From the NCBI GenBank assembly GCA_016801845.1, contig CM028912.1:24778186-24842185 (forward strand): DNA of 64,000 bases, given 5' to 3'. Positions within the stretch are counted from its first letter, which is position 1. Each line of letters opens with the position of its first letter. Shown one piece after another: positions 20,179 to 33,326 of this stretch. The stretch is from Polydactylus sextarius. Lineage: Eukaryota > Chordata > Actinopteri > Polynemidae. The translations under genes and the position numbers were made by a program. The notes under the pieces are model-generated. The model was not told the DNA's origin. It searched no databases and saw only the letters and a list, made by a program, of their open reading frames with translations.

Positions 20179-23100
20179 GGTTATGAATATGACGCAGAAT
20201 GAGTGTGGATACATGCATGTCTTTAGAAAGAACCACTGGATGTTTAGATTCTGCTGGCAATGCTGCTTTATTCAACCGACCACCAACTCTGAGGATTCCA
20301 TTATCCAACACTGGATCTAGTTTGTACAGCATGCTTTCTTTGGAGATAGGTTTACATCCACTCTTGAGACTTTGTCCTTTGAATGTGACTTTAAAGTTCT
20401 GAACCTTCCTGTCCACCTCCTGTTCTTTATTAAGGCCCGCAGAAGCACTAAACTTCTTCCTCTTCTGTGCCAATGTCATGAGCGCTGCTTTGATTTTCAA
20501 AAACCAAGACACGGATGTTCTTAACTTAATCCATGATGAAAAGTAATTGATCAGCTGGCTGGTGGCCTTTTCCACATCCTTGCTAATAGCATTCACTGTC
20601 AAATCCCTTTTGACCTCTGGGTCATCGTCAGAAACTGCATCACAATCCTCTCTCAGATTAGGCCATTCCTCCTCTGATTTGGAGAGAAACTCAGGTCCAT
20701 TCAACCATCTCCTGCCTGTCAGGAAATCCTGAGCTCTCATTCCTCTTGATGCTTCATCTGCTGGATTCTCTTTTGAACACACATATCTCCACTGTTCCTC
20801 AGCTGATCTCTCATTAAAATCATGGTTATATTGGTGAACCAACATTTCTTGAGGATGTTCAATAGAGATTCGGTTGGCTGTTACAGCAGGACAGCCACTT
20901 CTATTCCTACTGCTTGTGCCACGAAGTGGACCATTAACGACCCAACCGACCCTGGTCCTTACTGCGTAGGGTCCTTCATTCTGGCTGTTTATTACCTCCC
21001 AAGGCTCCATTACTTTGGGGGCATCGGTTCCAATTAGGAGGTCTACATCTGCATTAATATCATGGACCTTTACATCCTTCAGATAAGACCACTGAACAAG
21101 ATCCACTTGTCGAGGGACATTGAGTGAGGAGACAGGCATGGATCTCTGCGTTAAAACATTAGGTAACTGGATAAAATCGTTCATATCCACACCAGACACC
21201 TCGAGACCTGACAGAATACGAGCATTTACAATTTTCTTTTGCCCCATTGTTCTCATCAGAAAACTTGTCTTTTTGCCACTCACATTTAATTTTCTTGCCA
21301 GGCTCTCTGTGCAAAACATTCCTGAACTTCCTGGGTCCAGAAAAGCGTAGGTCTGTACAACTTTGTTACTCTTATGGCTCCTAACTTTAACTGCAACAAC
21401 AGAAAAGATAGAATCATCTTCAGCACCGGCCCCAATATGGCCACAGGTCTGTACCATTACAGTAGAAACACTTGGAGGGCTCATAGTCTGTTGTGATTGT
21501 TTGGAGGATGTGCCTTTATCCTGCCGCTCGATGTGAAGGATTCCTGGGTGCTTTTGGTTACACATGTTGCAATCCAAACGACTCCTACAGCCTTTGCTCA
21601 TGTGGCCTACTTTCAGGCAACCAAAACATATTCCTTTTTCCTTGATGAAATTAATCTTATCCCGATGTAATTTCATTTTAAACTGAGAGCAGTTATCCAG
21701 TGAGTGACTACTTTGTGAACAAAACAGACAGCTTTGAATTGAGGAGAGCTTGTTTTTATTTGCTATAATGTTGAGCCATGTCTCCTTCCTTTATCGTGGC
21801 GACATTAGTAGCAAAACTGCTTTCCTTTTTTTCTTTGCATAAAATGACTGGTCTTGGAGGATTTGAATTTGGTGGGTGGTGGATCTGAAAAAGTGGATCT
21901 ATATTTTAACTTGCTTTTCAATAAAGGTAACAAGATCAACAAATTGTGCTCTCCAACCATTTTTCTCAAGTAGATCACAAGCAACATTCCTCCATCTTTC
22001 TCTTAGCTTGTAAGGAAGTTTCATGATAATGCTTCTCATGTTAGATGGTAAGTCCAGCTCTTTCAGTTGTGTCATTTGCTCTGTTAAATTTGAACATCCT
22101 CGCAGAAATAGAGAGAATGACTGTAATGATTTAACATCCTCACTTTTAACAGGTGTCCAATTAAGAATCTTTTCCATATAAGCACTAGAAACTTTGTATT
22201 CATTTCCAAAATGCTCTGCAAGAAGAATTTTGGCCTTATTGTATCCCAGCTCTGAAGAAGGCAACTGTGCACCAAATTCCTTGGTTCACCCCTGGTGTGT
22301 ATTGTTCAAGAAAATGTATACGGTCACTCCAATTAGATGTTTTCTCTTCACTCCATTTTCAAAAGCTCTGATGAAAGACCTGTAGTGAAGAGGATCTCCA
22401 TCGAATACAGGGATATTTCGTGATAGAAGGACAAGGCTTAGATTTTGTTGAACCAGCAGAGCAGCGATGTCATTTTGTCTCTGCATAATGTTTACAATCT
22501 CATCCTGAGAGCCATTTGTCAGAGCATGATGTTGAGGTTGTACCAGTCTTGCTTGATTTTGATCAGCAGTCAATGCAAATTGAACTTGTTCACGAACATC
22601 CAACATTCATCCCTTCGTCTTGGCTTTGTTTAAGTTTTTGAGGGATCCATGCATATCAGATGAATTGATCTCCAGAACATTCAAGTTTACATTTGCTCCT
22701 TGCAAATGTTCCTTTCAAAATAAGAGTTCATCCCGCCAAAAGTTTTGAGTTTCAAGTTCCAGAACATTAAGTTTTGCATTTTTGCTCTCAGTTCAGTTAA
22801 GTTCCAGCTTTCCTTTTCTCCTTAACTTTTCCTCTTTATTAAATGTTTCCTTTTTGGCGCAGCAACACGCTGCATCAGTGCTGCTCTTTCGGCCTGGGTT
22901 TTAATGCGCGCTGATGCGGTCGAGGAGGTCCGTGATGACTGGGAGTGTGATTTTACAGAGTTTGCTTTTACACAAGACACATTGGAAGCGCTATCCTCAG
23001 GATTTATTTCATCAGTGACGCCCTGATCATCAGGAGATTCAGTGCTTTGATACACATATGGATGACCCAGTTCGGAGAGCCAGCCTTTTACGATTTCAGT

Positions 23101-23433
23101 GAAATCATTCAACTTTACCATCTTTGCTTCGAAGTATTCACGTTGTCTTTTAATTTCCTCTTGTGGCAAAGGTAAGTTTATTAAAGATTCATGCAGTTCA
23201 TTTGCGTCTTGACAACACTGGATAAGATTTGCAAGCTCAAAATTCACTGAATTGACATTTTCATTTGATTCCATTAATGCAGTGATTTTTTCCACAGACT
23301 TTTTTGCTTGTTTACATTTTACACTCCTTTTTTCCTGGCTCATTTCAATATAGAAGCTCAGTCCTTTAGAAGTGAGTTTAATATTCCTTTTAGTTGACAA
23401 CATTTCAGCCTCCTTCGCCGTATCATCAGACAT
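20179..23433 (-). pseudogene. BEL-3 gag-protease relic, upstream of hAT-2
   Basis: Gag start taken at MSDDTAKEAEM (23433), shared with BEL-4 and BEL-5. An open stretch of about 520 codons (20084-21676) covers the zinc knuckle, protease FLDPGSS and the RT/RNase H deletion joint (NERSAEEQWRY). The 22600-22810 part is scrambled by many short losses relative to BEL-5, and 21770-21905 also has indels. Dead copy. Confidence 0.88.
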
Positions 23434-23923
23434 TTTGTTGATTCTTCCAAAACTGCTTGTTGTGCAGCAATCAAAATCCACAATTGGCAAAACGTGCAGA
23501 TAAAAGCAGCAAAAACAATTGGCTGATCAGATCCAATTCATCGCACTCAACACTACACACTGAGGTTGAGTAATTTTATGAATGGAGGCCGCTGACAGAT
23601 ATCCGTAAAGTGTGCGTAAAGATGACATTTAGCAGTTCAGCGCCGTTCAAACTTTTCCGATCCGATATAAAATACTGACTTTCAAACTCCACTCGCTTGG
23701 ATGTTGTCCCATACACCAGTAGCATTACATACCAGTTTCTTGTGAGAAGGCTGAGCACTTTTGTTCATTTGAGCCGCAGGCAGTGTTGCTGATGTCGATG
23801 ATATTACCCACGGTGTTGGATAAAACAATCCATGCTGATCATCAGTCCATAATCCAAGAAGATCCAGTCTGTCCAATGGTGAAGGGTCCTTGCTTTTAGT
23901 CCAAGGGCAGGTTTTTTACTTGA
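23434..23923 (-). other. BEL-3 leader between 5' LTR and gag
   Basis: Untranslated leader of about 490 bp. I could not identify a convincing tRNA primer-binding site next to the LTR, which continues as TCAAGTAAAAAACC. Kept in BEL-4 and BEL-5. Confidence 0.7.
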
Positions 23924-24420
23924 TGTAGTGGCCATTTGTCCGGAAAAAACAAATTAAACTTTAAACCAAACATAATCAACAGGCCACTGATGCACCATGG
24001 TGATGTGGTTTCACGCAGGCAAAAGAAGATAAATGTCCAATCCTGATTCTTGCGTTTTGTTATGATTTATTTCCAAATTAGTAAAACAAAGAAAAGAACA
24101 AAGAAAATCATGGCTGCTGGTTCCTCCCTTGCACTGGTAAAAAACCATGTGCCCACCCAGGTGCATGCTGGTCCTCAAGGTGCCTGCCTACCTAAGTAAC
24201 TTCAGGTGCCCACAGTGTGACCCAATTACCAACAAATAAACCAAAAATATTAACTATACAAATCTAAATATCCTAAACAAATAATCAACAAAGAATATCA
24301 AAAACTCTAATCTAAATAAAACAAACTCTTAAGTTAATCAAACAAAGTTACTCATAATTAGCAAATTAAATTTACAACAAAAATCAAAAACAAAGACTAA
24401 CTCTACAAATAGCTCCTACA
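23924..24420 (-). repeat. BEL-3 5' LTR
   Basis: 497 bp, TGTAGTGGCC to AGCTCCTACA on the plus strand, followed by CTACC target duplication at 24421-24425. Confidence 0.93.
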
Positions 24421-25367
24421 CTACCTAAAGGGCAACACTGGTATTGTAAGACAACGTTTACAGTAGTAAACAATGATGCCCAGCACAGAATAGTACTATA
24501 GTAATTGGTTGGGCTGCATGTTTGGACCTAATTGTTTGAATCTAAACGTAAAAGGATATAAAAAGTATAAAACACATGAACTGAATTCACCTGAAACTCA
24601 CTTCCTTCATCTGTGTATCATATAAGACTAACAATACTGTAAATCAAAGTAATGAGTTGCCAAAAATGATATTAATAGACATGGTTGCAGCTGCACTTGG
24701 CTCAGTAAACTGTATCAGTATTCTTTTTAACTATGTTACTATAAATGAATCACTGAGTAATAAAGTATATGTTTATTTAAACTGTTTCAGAATTCACAAA
24801 GCAACAGATTAATAACCATGTTACTTTTGGAGATAAAGTGAAACAGAACTACTGGTTTGTTTCTAGATCAAATGTCTTTATCAGAAGGAAAAGTGCAACA
24901 GTTTGGTCGATCAGACAATGACAAAGTGGAATAAATGAACAAAGTAGACGACAATAAATGGTTGGATGGTTTGGGTAATGATGAGACAGAATGTGATCCG
25001 GCTATTTAATGTATGGCTATATTATATATAGTGAGGTATCTATCTATCTATGAACTGTAAAGATTAAAATGTTGGTCTTGAGAAGAAAGTAAGATTTTAG
25101 GTTTTCTGCAACGGTCAATGGGTCAATGCTTGAATTGATGGCTGAATAGATAAATAACTTTGGAAGGGGTTGGTGTTGGCCTGACAACACAAAAACCTCC
25201 TAAAATCTTAAAAGTGAAGTCATGGTGATAATTATAAAGTTATGAAAGAAAAACTAAAGACAGAAACAAAGATGGTAAAGATGCAGGAAGAACATAAAAG
25301 AAAAGAGCACGTCTACGGCTGTCTGCATTTGAAAAATATTACGTGAAAAATACGTAACAAGGAGCGA

Positions 25368-25510
25368 TTACAGAAAGATGTCATAGTTAAATTTGCAGAT
25401 GACAATGTTGGTTTGGTGATTAACAACAGTGAACTTGTAGAGAGGAGGTCCAAACACTGGTTGGTTGATGTGAGGCCAATGATCTCATCCTCAACACAAA
25501 GGAATCACTG
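25368..25510 (+). pseudogene. L2-like LINE fragment, truncated (U2)
   Basis: Contains VKFADDNVGLVINN and stops abruptly at GGAATCACTG; about 100 bp kept in U1 and U3 is missing here. Confidence 0.6.
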
Positions 25511-25734
25511 TTATGTTTTGGTTGTGACGTCAGATGTAAAAGGATGAAGAAAGTCCAAACTGTTTGTCCGATGAAGTGAATTTGACGGTGAATTTCCGTT
25601 ATATTATACTGTGATTGAATCTGCTAAGTGACAGTTGCTACATTTTACACAGATAAAATTTAAACTGAGCATCTGACTGCCCCCCCACCCAAAAAAAAAA
25701 AAAAAAAAAAAAAAAAAGTTGCTACCTGATGAAG

Positions 25735-26045
25735 TGATGACCCATCATACCTAGAGATACTGTTACAAGCCTGTGGGGGCAGTGCTATGATCTGGGGTTG
25801 CTTGTTCAGGGAGCAGGAGACATCATTTTTACACAGCAATTGGCTACAGAGTCCAGACCTTAACCTTATTGTGAATCTCTGGGACGTGCTGGAGAAGACT
25901 TTGCACAGTGGTCCGACTCTCCCATCATCAAGACAAGATCTCGGTGAAAAATTAATGCAACACTGGATGGAAATTAATCTTGTGACAATGCAGAAGCTTA
26001 TTGAAACGCCACAGTGATCGCATGCTGTAATCAAAGCTAAAGGAA
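25735..26045 (+). pseudogene. Tc1-like transposase fragment (U2)
   Basis: Same short form as U1: WGCLFREQETSFLH joins across the missing QDDN block. LIVNLWD lacks the catalytic Glu. Preceded by an expanded A-run at 25690-25717. Confidence 0.85.
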
Positions 26046-26545
26046 CGAAACAGCTAGGAAACCAGCTCTGTATTATTAGCATTACAGGTAGTAAAAGCAT
26101 GTGGTAAAACATAAACAATATAGACCAGACTCAGATCTTTCATCTTGCAAACACATTTATTTTTAATTCAAAATGTGTTTGTTGTGCCAAAACATAAAAG
26201 AAAAAAAAAGCGCGATTCACCCCTAACTGCAATTTCTTCTCCTTCACTGTCTCTCCTCTCTGTCAAAGTAAAAGTCAAGACAAAAGACAGTTACAAACAA
26301 ATCACTGACTAGAAGAAGAACAAATCAGTGAAAATTAGATAAATGGATATTTACCTGTTTACATGAGGGAGATCACACACCATTCTGCCCTCCCATCATC
26401 TCTCTCACATCCAATCAGAATCCTCAAATTGCTCATCCAACATGTAATTAGTGACAACAACAATAGTAACAGTAGCAGAAACAATATCAACAACATCCTG
26501 TCTTAGCTTATATTCTACCCTGGCTTAAACTATCTTATCTTGATT

Positions 26546-26812
26546 CAGTTCAATTCAATTCAATTTACTGTTATGTGTATCATCCCAAATCATAAGGAAA
26601 AACGCATTTATCTCAAGGCACTTGAATTGTAATATTAAAAAATAGAAAAAAAAAAAAAAAAACCCCAACAGTTCCCACAATGAGCAAGCACTTGGCGACA
26701 GTGGAGAGGAAAAACTCCCTTTTAACAGGAAGAAACCTCCAGCAGAACCAGGCTCAGAGTGGACGGTCATCTGCCTCGACCGGTTGGGGGCGGGAGGGAC
26801 AAAATAAAAGGA
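26546..26812 (+). repeat. Dispersed teleost repeat (U2, copy 1)
   Basis: Starts with CAATTCAATTCAATTTAC, continues through TCTCAAGGCACTTGAATTG and an A-run, and ends at the CTCGACCGGTTGGGGG block. Confidence 0.75.
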
Positions 26813-27831
26813 GAAAAAAGTGGCAACAGCAGCAATATCCTGTTATCCATCCTATCTTGTATCCTAGTTTAGCTCACAGTGTCTTAACCTGTGTCCTCCC
26901 TTATCTTACTCCAACTTATCCTATGTCCTAAGTCTATTGTCTATCCCATCTAAGTTTACTGTCTTTACATCTCTATTACACCTAATCACAAATCTCAAAT
27001 TCCCCATTCACATAAACAGTAACAGCAATGGCAGCAGCAGTCCAACGAGTCCACTTGAAGGTCGAGTCCGTCTGAGGGTGGAGACAAATACAAGACTTAG
27101 AACCTCAACTCCACTTCTCATACACATACCAGTACCAGTTACACAGTTCATCAACTGTGTTAACATAATAACTGTTAGTTATAACTTCATTCAATTAAAA
27201 ATACCGTGAGGGACGAGCTGGAGGCTGGTCTGGATCCCGGGGTTTGGAAGCACAACTGGCTCCCATTTGAAGGTCGAGCTCACCTGAGGTTGGAAACAAA
27301 TAGAAGCGTTAACACCTCTGCTACACTTTTTACATCTGTCAGTCATACCTTCATTTAATTAAAAATACCCTGAGAGGGACAATAGAGGGACGAGCTGGAG
27401 GCTGGTCGGGCAGCCATGTCCTGGAAGCACAACCGCAGTCCACCTCTGGATGGGAAGTAAATACAAGTGTTAGACATCGGCTCAACGTACCACGTCAGTC
27501 AATCAAAAGTAGTCCAAAACAGTAACACTCCAAATAAAAGTCATACATTGACGTGCCCTAACGAAGAATCAGTAGATGTGTCACATTAAAAATCTTATCA
27601 TTTCTTATATCCTATTTCATCTGATCTTATTCTTAGTGCAGAGATTCTTACCTGAATGGCTTACTCTCAGCGTCCGCAGCTCTCTCACATCCAGTCAGAA
27701 TCCTCAAATTGCTCATCCAACATGTAATTAGTGACAACAACAACAACAATAGTAACAGTAGCAGAAACAATATCAACAACATCCTGTCTTAGCTTATATT
27801 CTACCCTGGCTTAAACTATCTTATCTTAATT

Positions 27832-28078
27832 CAGTTCAATTTACTGTTTTGTGTATCATCCCAAATCATGAGGAAAAACACATTTATCTCAAGGCACTTG
27901 AATTGTAATATTATAGAGTAGAAAAAAAACCCCAACAGTTCCCACAATGAGCAAGCACTTGGTGCAAGTGGAGAGGAAAAACTCCCTTTTAACAGGAAGA
28001 AACCTCCAGCAGAACCAGGCTCAGAGTGGACGGTCATCTGCCTCGACCGGTTGGGGGCGGGAGGGACAAAATAAAAGA
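27832..28078 (+). repeat. Dispersed teleost repeat (U2, copy 2)
   Basis: Same repeat in the intron between exons C and D of the module. Confidence 0.75.
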
Positions 28079-29182
28079 GAGAAAATGGAAATGGAGAGAC
28101 AGGGAAAGCGGCAACAGCAGCAATATCCTGTTATCCATCCTATCTTGTATCCTAGTTTAGCTCACAGTGTCTTAACCTGTGTCCTCCCTCATCTTACTCC
28201 AACTTATCCTATTATATATATTATATATTATATCCTATTATATCCCATCTAAGTTTACTGTCTTGCATCTTATTCTTGGCATCTCTTACCTGAATGACTT
28301 ACCTTCAATCACCCAATCAAATCCTCAAATTCCCCATTCACATAAACAGTAACAGCAATGGCAGCAGCAGTCCAACGAGTCCACTTGAAGGTCGAGTCCG
28401 TCTGAGGGTGGAGACAAATACAAGAGTTAGAACCTCAACTCCACTTCTCATACACATACCAGTACCAGTTACACAGTTCATCAACTGCGTTAACATAATA
28501 ACTGTTAGTTATAACTTCATTCAATTAAAAATACCGTGAGGGACGAGCTGGAGGCTGGTCTGGATCCCGGGTTTGGAAGCACAACTGGCTCCCATTTGAA
28601 GGTCGAGCTCACCTGAGGTTGGAAACAAATAGAAGCGTTAAAACCTCTGCTACACTTTTTACATCTGTCAGTCATACCTTCATTTAATCAAAATACCCTG
28701 AGAGGGACAATAACATTTAATTAAAAAAATACCCTGAGAGGGACGAGCTGGAGGCTGGTCGGGCAGCCATGTCCTGGAAGCACAACCGCAGTCCACCTCT
28801 GGATGGGAAGTAAATACAAGTGTTAGACATCGGCTCAACGTACCACGTCAGTCAATCAAAAGTAGTCCAAAACAGTAACACTCCAAATAAAAGTCATACA
28901 TTGACGTGCCCTAACGAAGAATCAGTAGATGTGTCACATTAAAAATCTTATCATTTCTTATATCCTATTTCATCTGATCTTATTCTTAGTGCAGAGATTC
29001 TTACCTGAATGGCTTACTCTCAGCGTCCACAGCTCTCTCACATCCAGTCAGAATCCTCAAATTGCTCATCCAACATGTAATTAGTGACAACAACAACAAC
29101 AATAGTAACAGTAGCAGAAACAATATCAACAACATCCTGTCTTAGCTTATATTCTACCCTGGCTTAAACTATCTTATCTTAA

Positions 29183-29428
29183 TTCAGTTCAATTTACTGT
29201 TATGTGTATCATCCCAAATCATGAAAAAAAACACATTTATCTCAAGGCACTTGAATTGTAATATTATAGAGTAGAAAAAAACCCAACAGTTCCCACAATG
29301 AGCAAGCACTTGGTGCAAGTGGAGAGGAAAAACTCCCTTTAACAGGAAGAAACCTCCAGCAGAACCAGGCTCAGAGTGGACGGTCATCTGCCTCGACCGG
29401 TTGGGGGCGGGAGGGACAAAATAAAAGA
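29183..29428 (+). repeat. Dispersed teleost repeat (U2, copy 3)
   Basis: Same repeat, in the intron between exon 2 and the first D exon. Confidence 0.75.
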
Positions 29429-30506
29429 GAGAAAATGGAAATGGAGAGACAGGGAAAGCGGCAACAGCAGCAACATCCTGTTATCCATCCTATCTTGTAT
29501 CCTAGTTTAGCTCACAGTGTCTTAACCTGTGTCCTCCCTCATCTTACTCCAACTTATCCTATTATATATATTATATATTATATCCTATCCTATCTAAGTT
29601 TATTGTCTTGCATCTTATTCTTGGCACAGACACTTACCTGAATGACTTACCTTCAGTAGCAGCAGCTGGAGGCTGGTCGGGCAGCCAGGTCCTGAAAGCA
29701 CAACCGCAGTCCACCTGAAGCTCTGGGCCACCTGAGGGTGGAAGTAAATACAAGTGTTAGACATCGGCTCAACGTACCACGTCAGTCAATCAAAAGTAGT
29801 CCAAAACAGTAACACTCCAAAAAAAAGTTTACATGTAGATGAATATTTGCCACAAATACAAACAACATGTTAATACATACCACACGTGCCCCATCAATGT
29901 CAGAAAATACTAAATTAAATACCCATCATTATTTTATGAGGCCCAAGTATTTTTCCAATGTATGTTCTTGTCAATAAAGCAGTCAGTTAAAATGAACTAA
30001 TCATTTCAGCTCTAGGACACTGGTTGGTTTCTGTGTCTTGTGACGTAATGATGTAAAGAAAGTTCCTTTTGGAACGAAACTTAAAAGGATGGAACGAAAC
30101 ACTGAATCTGGCGTAATCAAAAAGCACCATCTTGATTTTTCTGTGTAGCCAGTTTTATAAAAACCCGCCTTGTTAGCCACTATCTTCTAACTTTACTGTT
30201 TGTTTCTTCAGTAGTTTAAAGTGAGTTTCACAAACAAAGTTTGATAATTAAAACCAATCTTCAGTCCCAACAGTTGACAGAATCAGACCCGTTAGCATTA
30301 GCGGTTTTACCAGTTAATGTTGGTTTGATGAGGTTGTGAAAGTCTCCAACAGCGAAATACGTTGAAAACAATACAATTTTAAAAGAGAAAAGTGTCAAAC
30401 TTACATTTTCAACGAGAGAAATCCTCCGTTGCACAGAGTCTGGGTCGATGTGTGGGCGCAGTGTGGTCCGCTGGTTCCGAAGTGTTCAGAAGACGCTCGG
30501 TTCCGC

Positions 30507-30620
30507 CTTTTATAGACCGCGTGTGGAACTTGATGACGCACCTGGAGACGAACCATGGCAACGGGACACGTCGAGGTTCGGAACAACATGGAAGTTCTGG
30601 CGGTTACCAGTCACGTGGAC
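30507..30620 (-). promoter_or_regulatory. TATA promoter of the U2 gene
   Basis: CTTTTATA at 30507-30514 is TATAAAAG on the minus strand. The E-box CACGTG lies near 30612. Spacing to exon 1 is the same as in U1. Confidence 0.58.
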
Positions 30621-31120
30621 AGGACACGGTTCAGAACCATGACTCACAATTACTATGACGATTATTATTATTAGTACATTATTGATTAAAAACCAGTGTC
30701 AATCGATGTACGGTACTTAATGGTATGCAACTGCATAAAGACAATAATTCAATTCTATTCAATGTCAAAACTGATGTTTTATATATTTTACAGTACTTGG
30801 TGCAATTAATGTTTATAAGAGCAAAATGTAAGAGTATGTAGGATGGTTGTAATGTGGAGTTAAAAGCTCCGTTATAGCAGTTCATATATAATTATAGAAA
30901 GCTGCCTGTATTTATGGTGAGTGAAGCAGTAAATATTGTAGGCTCATTGCATATTGGTACTTTGCTCTGCGTTTAAAATGTGTCATAAGAATATGTTTTA
31001 CACATAGATTAATGACAATCAGCTACTATAACATCAAAGGTTAATTTGATGTTATAGAAGATGGCCAAAAAGCTCCATTTTACTTCTCAAACCAGGAAAC
31101 TCTCTAAGGGATTAACAAAG

Positions 31121-31258
<138 letters not shown>

Positions 31259-31502
31259 CTTCCCTGTGACCAGTGAAGAAGCTACAACATTCTCCTTCAA
31301 AGTAGTAGTAGTGATGGACTTAATTCAACGCCAGGAGATGTTTTGTATCAATCCTGGCTTAAACTTTTCACTAATTTTTTTTTTTTTTTATCAGAGTTGA
31401 TTGGAGTGTTATTTTGTCTTCATGGTGTAATTTTAGATTAGATCAGTGAGTGGAGCTTCCAGATACATGTGTGTTTATTCTACAATCACTGAGACACAGT
31501 TA

Positions 31503-31516
31503 CTGCCCTCTGGTGA
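31503..31516 (-). promoter_or_regulatory. CTCF-like motif (U2)
   Basis: CTGCCCTCTGGTGA, the exact reverse complement of the U1 motif. Confidence 0.45.
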
Positions 31517-32014
31517 TCTCCATTTTACTAAATTTACATTAAATGGGGTGTTGGTTGAAATCCAAGCTGTGTGCTTATTAATGACTGATTCTGTAAAGTT
31601 TTGGATTTACTGTACCTCTTTGGATCTAACTCTCATTTTCATCTTGAATGTTTTTTTCTCAGTTTAAATTATTTAGTTGATTAAAAAAACCATTAACACA
31701 GATTTACTTGATCAGGGATCAATTAAAAAAATTCCAAGTTAGACTCCTCCATGCTGCTCCTCGTGAACATTTCTATTTTTGTGTGTTTTCTAGACCTAGA
31801 CCTAGTTAGTTTTTGTTGTCACTTCACCCTTATCACAAACAATAATTTTGCCTTTTACCCCAGCTTGGTCTGACCTTGCTCAGTTCTGGTTTACTTGCCA
31901 AAAGTCTGAGATTTCTGCATATGTAGCGTCTGCTGCCACTCCAGTAAGATGGGAAGCCACGAACCTTTGGTTTATCAGCTCCTACTCAATTTTTCTACTG
32001 TATTTTTTTTTCAG

Positions 32015-32220
32015 AACTTCAGCACCAAAATGGAAATTCTACCTTCTACTTACCTCTGTTCCACTAGTGTTATGCAGAAATCTCAGAGGCAGATATCCCA
32101 AAAAATAATTTTTATGTAGCTTGATGCCACTCAAGTTAAGCAGAAAAATGTACTGTTGTACTGGAACTGACACTAAAAGACACTCTACGTAGCACAAATA
32201 AATAATAAAGATCTAAAGAT
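32015..32220 (+). other. Possible terminal exon, unknown gene (U2)
   Basis: Counterpart of 5110-5318. Acceptor TTTTTTTTCAG ends at 32014 and AATAAA lies at 32197. The open frame ends slightly differently (CCCAAAAAATAATTTTTATG) because of small indels. Confidence 0.28.
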
Positions 32221-32599
32221 CTCCATATAAGATTAATTCTCATTTAAAGAAATAGCGACAAATTAAAAAAAAACAGTGACCAAGTCTGGTGGTGTAGTTC
32301 TAACGGTGATGGGTTTTATTCTTGGATTGGATCACTACAAATGAATTCCAGGTCCAGGTGTCGACTGCCTGTCTGTTGTTACTGACGTGTTCCTTCTTCT
32401 CTGTTACATATAGTCCATATGTACGTAGAATAATCCAGCTCTGGTCAGGGTGAGCAAGGTTAAACAGTGGAGCTTTACAGAAGATCCTAACATCTACAAA
32501 TACATGGAATAGAATGACATTTTAGGGAAAACTTTCAGTTATTATTGGTTTAAGGATGCAAAATCTGAAGTGTAGAACCTCATGTAAGTTTCCTCTACC

Positions 32600-33096
32600 T
32601 GTAGTGGCCATTTGTCCGGAAAAAACAAATTAAACTTTAAACCAAACATAATCAACAGGCCACTGATGCACCATGGTGATGTGGTTTCACGCAGGCAAAA
32701 GAAGATAAATGTCCAATCCTGATTCTTGCCTTTTGTTATGATTTATTTCCAAATTAATAAAACAAAGAAAAGAACAAAGAAAATCATGGCTGCTGGTTCC
32801 TCCCTTGCACTGGTAAAAAACCATGTGCCCACCCAGGTGCATGCTGGTCCTCAAGGTGCCTGCCTACCTAAGTAACTTCAGGTGCCCACAGTGTGACCCA
32901 ATTACCAACAAATAAACAAAAAATATTAACTATACAAATCTAAATATCCTAAACAAATAATCAACAAAGAATATCAAAAACTCTAATCTAAATAAAACAA
33001 ACTCTTAAGTTAATCAAACAAAGTTACTCATAATTAGCAAATTAAATTTACAACAAAAATCAAAAACAAAGACTAACTCTACAAATAGCTCCTACA
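32600..33096 (-). repeat. BEL-4 3' LTR
   Basis: 497 bp, followed on its inner side by CTCCGGCCCCT, the complement of the polypurine tract. Confidence 0.93.
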
Positions 33097-33326
33097 CTCC
33101 GGCCCCTAATTGTGCATAACATCACAATTACAGTTATATACAAAAAGGAGCTACATCTGGACCTACAACTATGTAGTAACTACTAACTACTAAATAGACC
33201 TATTCTATGAGTCATAATAGCCCTTAATATGGCTAACTGTCTTCCTGATGAATCTGCAAAATAAAACACAGGTTAATTGGAGAAAAAGAAAGAAAAAAAT
33301 AGAGGTAGAGAAAGAGAGTCATGATG

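Larger units (their letters stand above)
16439..24420 (-). mobile_element. BEL-3: BEL/Pao element with hAT insertion
   Basis: Minus-strand BEL from near the pol C-terminus (at the gap) back to a complete 5' LTR, interrupted by hAT-2. CTACC, the complement of GGTAG, follows the LTR at 24421. It carries the 84-bp deletion (near 20366) and the RT/RNase H deletion (near 20795). Its 3' LTR is lost in the gap. Confidence 0.92.
26137..30490 (-). other. Candidate spliced gene with modular exon array (U2 copy)
   Basis: Exon 1 is about 30405-30485 and ends AAT before GTAAGT. Exon 2 is 29651-29731, or to 29714 with the inner acceptor. D exons start at 29136, 27783 and 26497, giving two full modules plus the last D, with periods of 1353 and 1286 bp. 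The terminal exon starts at 26259 and has AATAAA at 26157-26162. Exon C of the second module has lost both GTAAGT donors near 26965. The first module has a rearranged C end near 28290 and a duplicated stretch beside exon A near 28690-28740. Probably less intact than U1. Confidence 0.45.
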
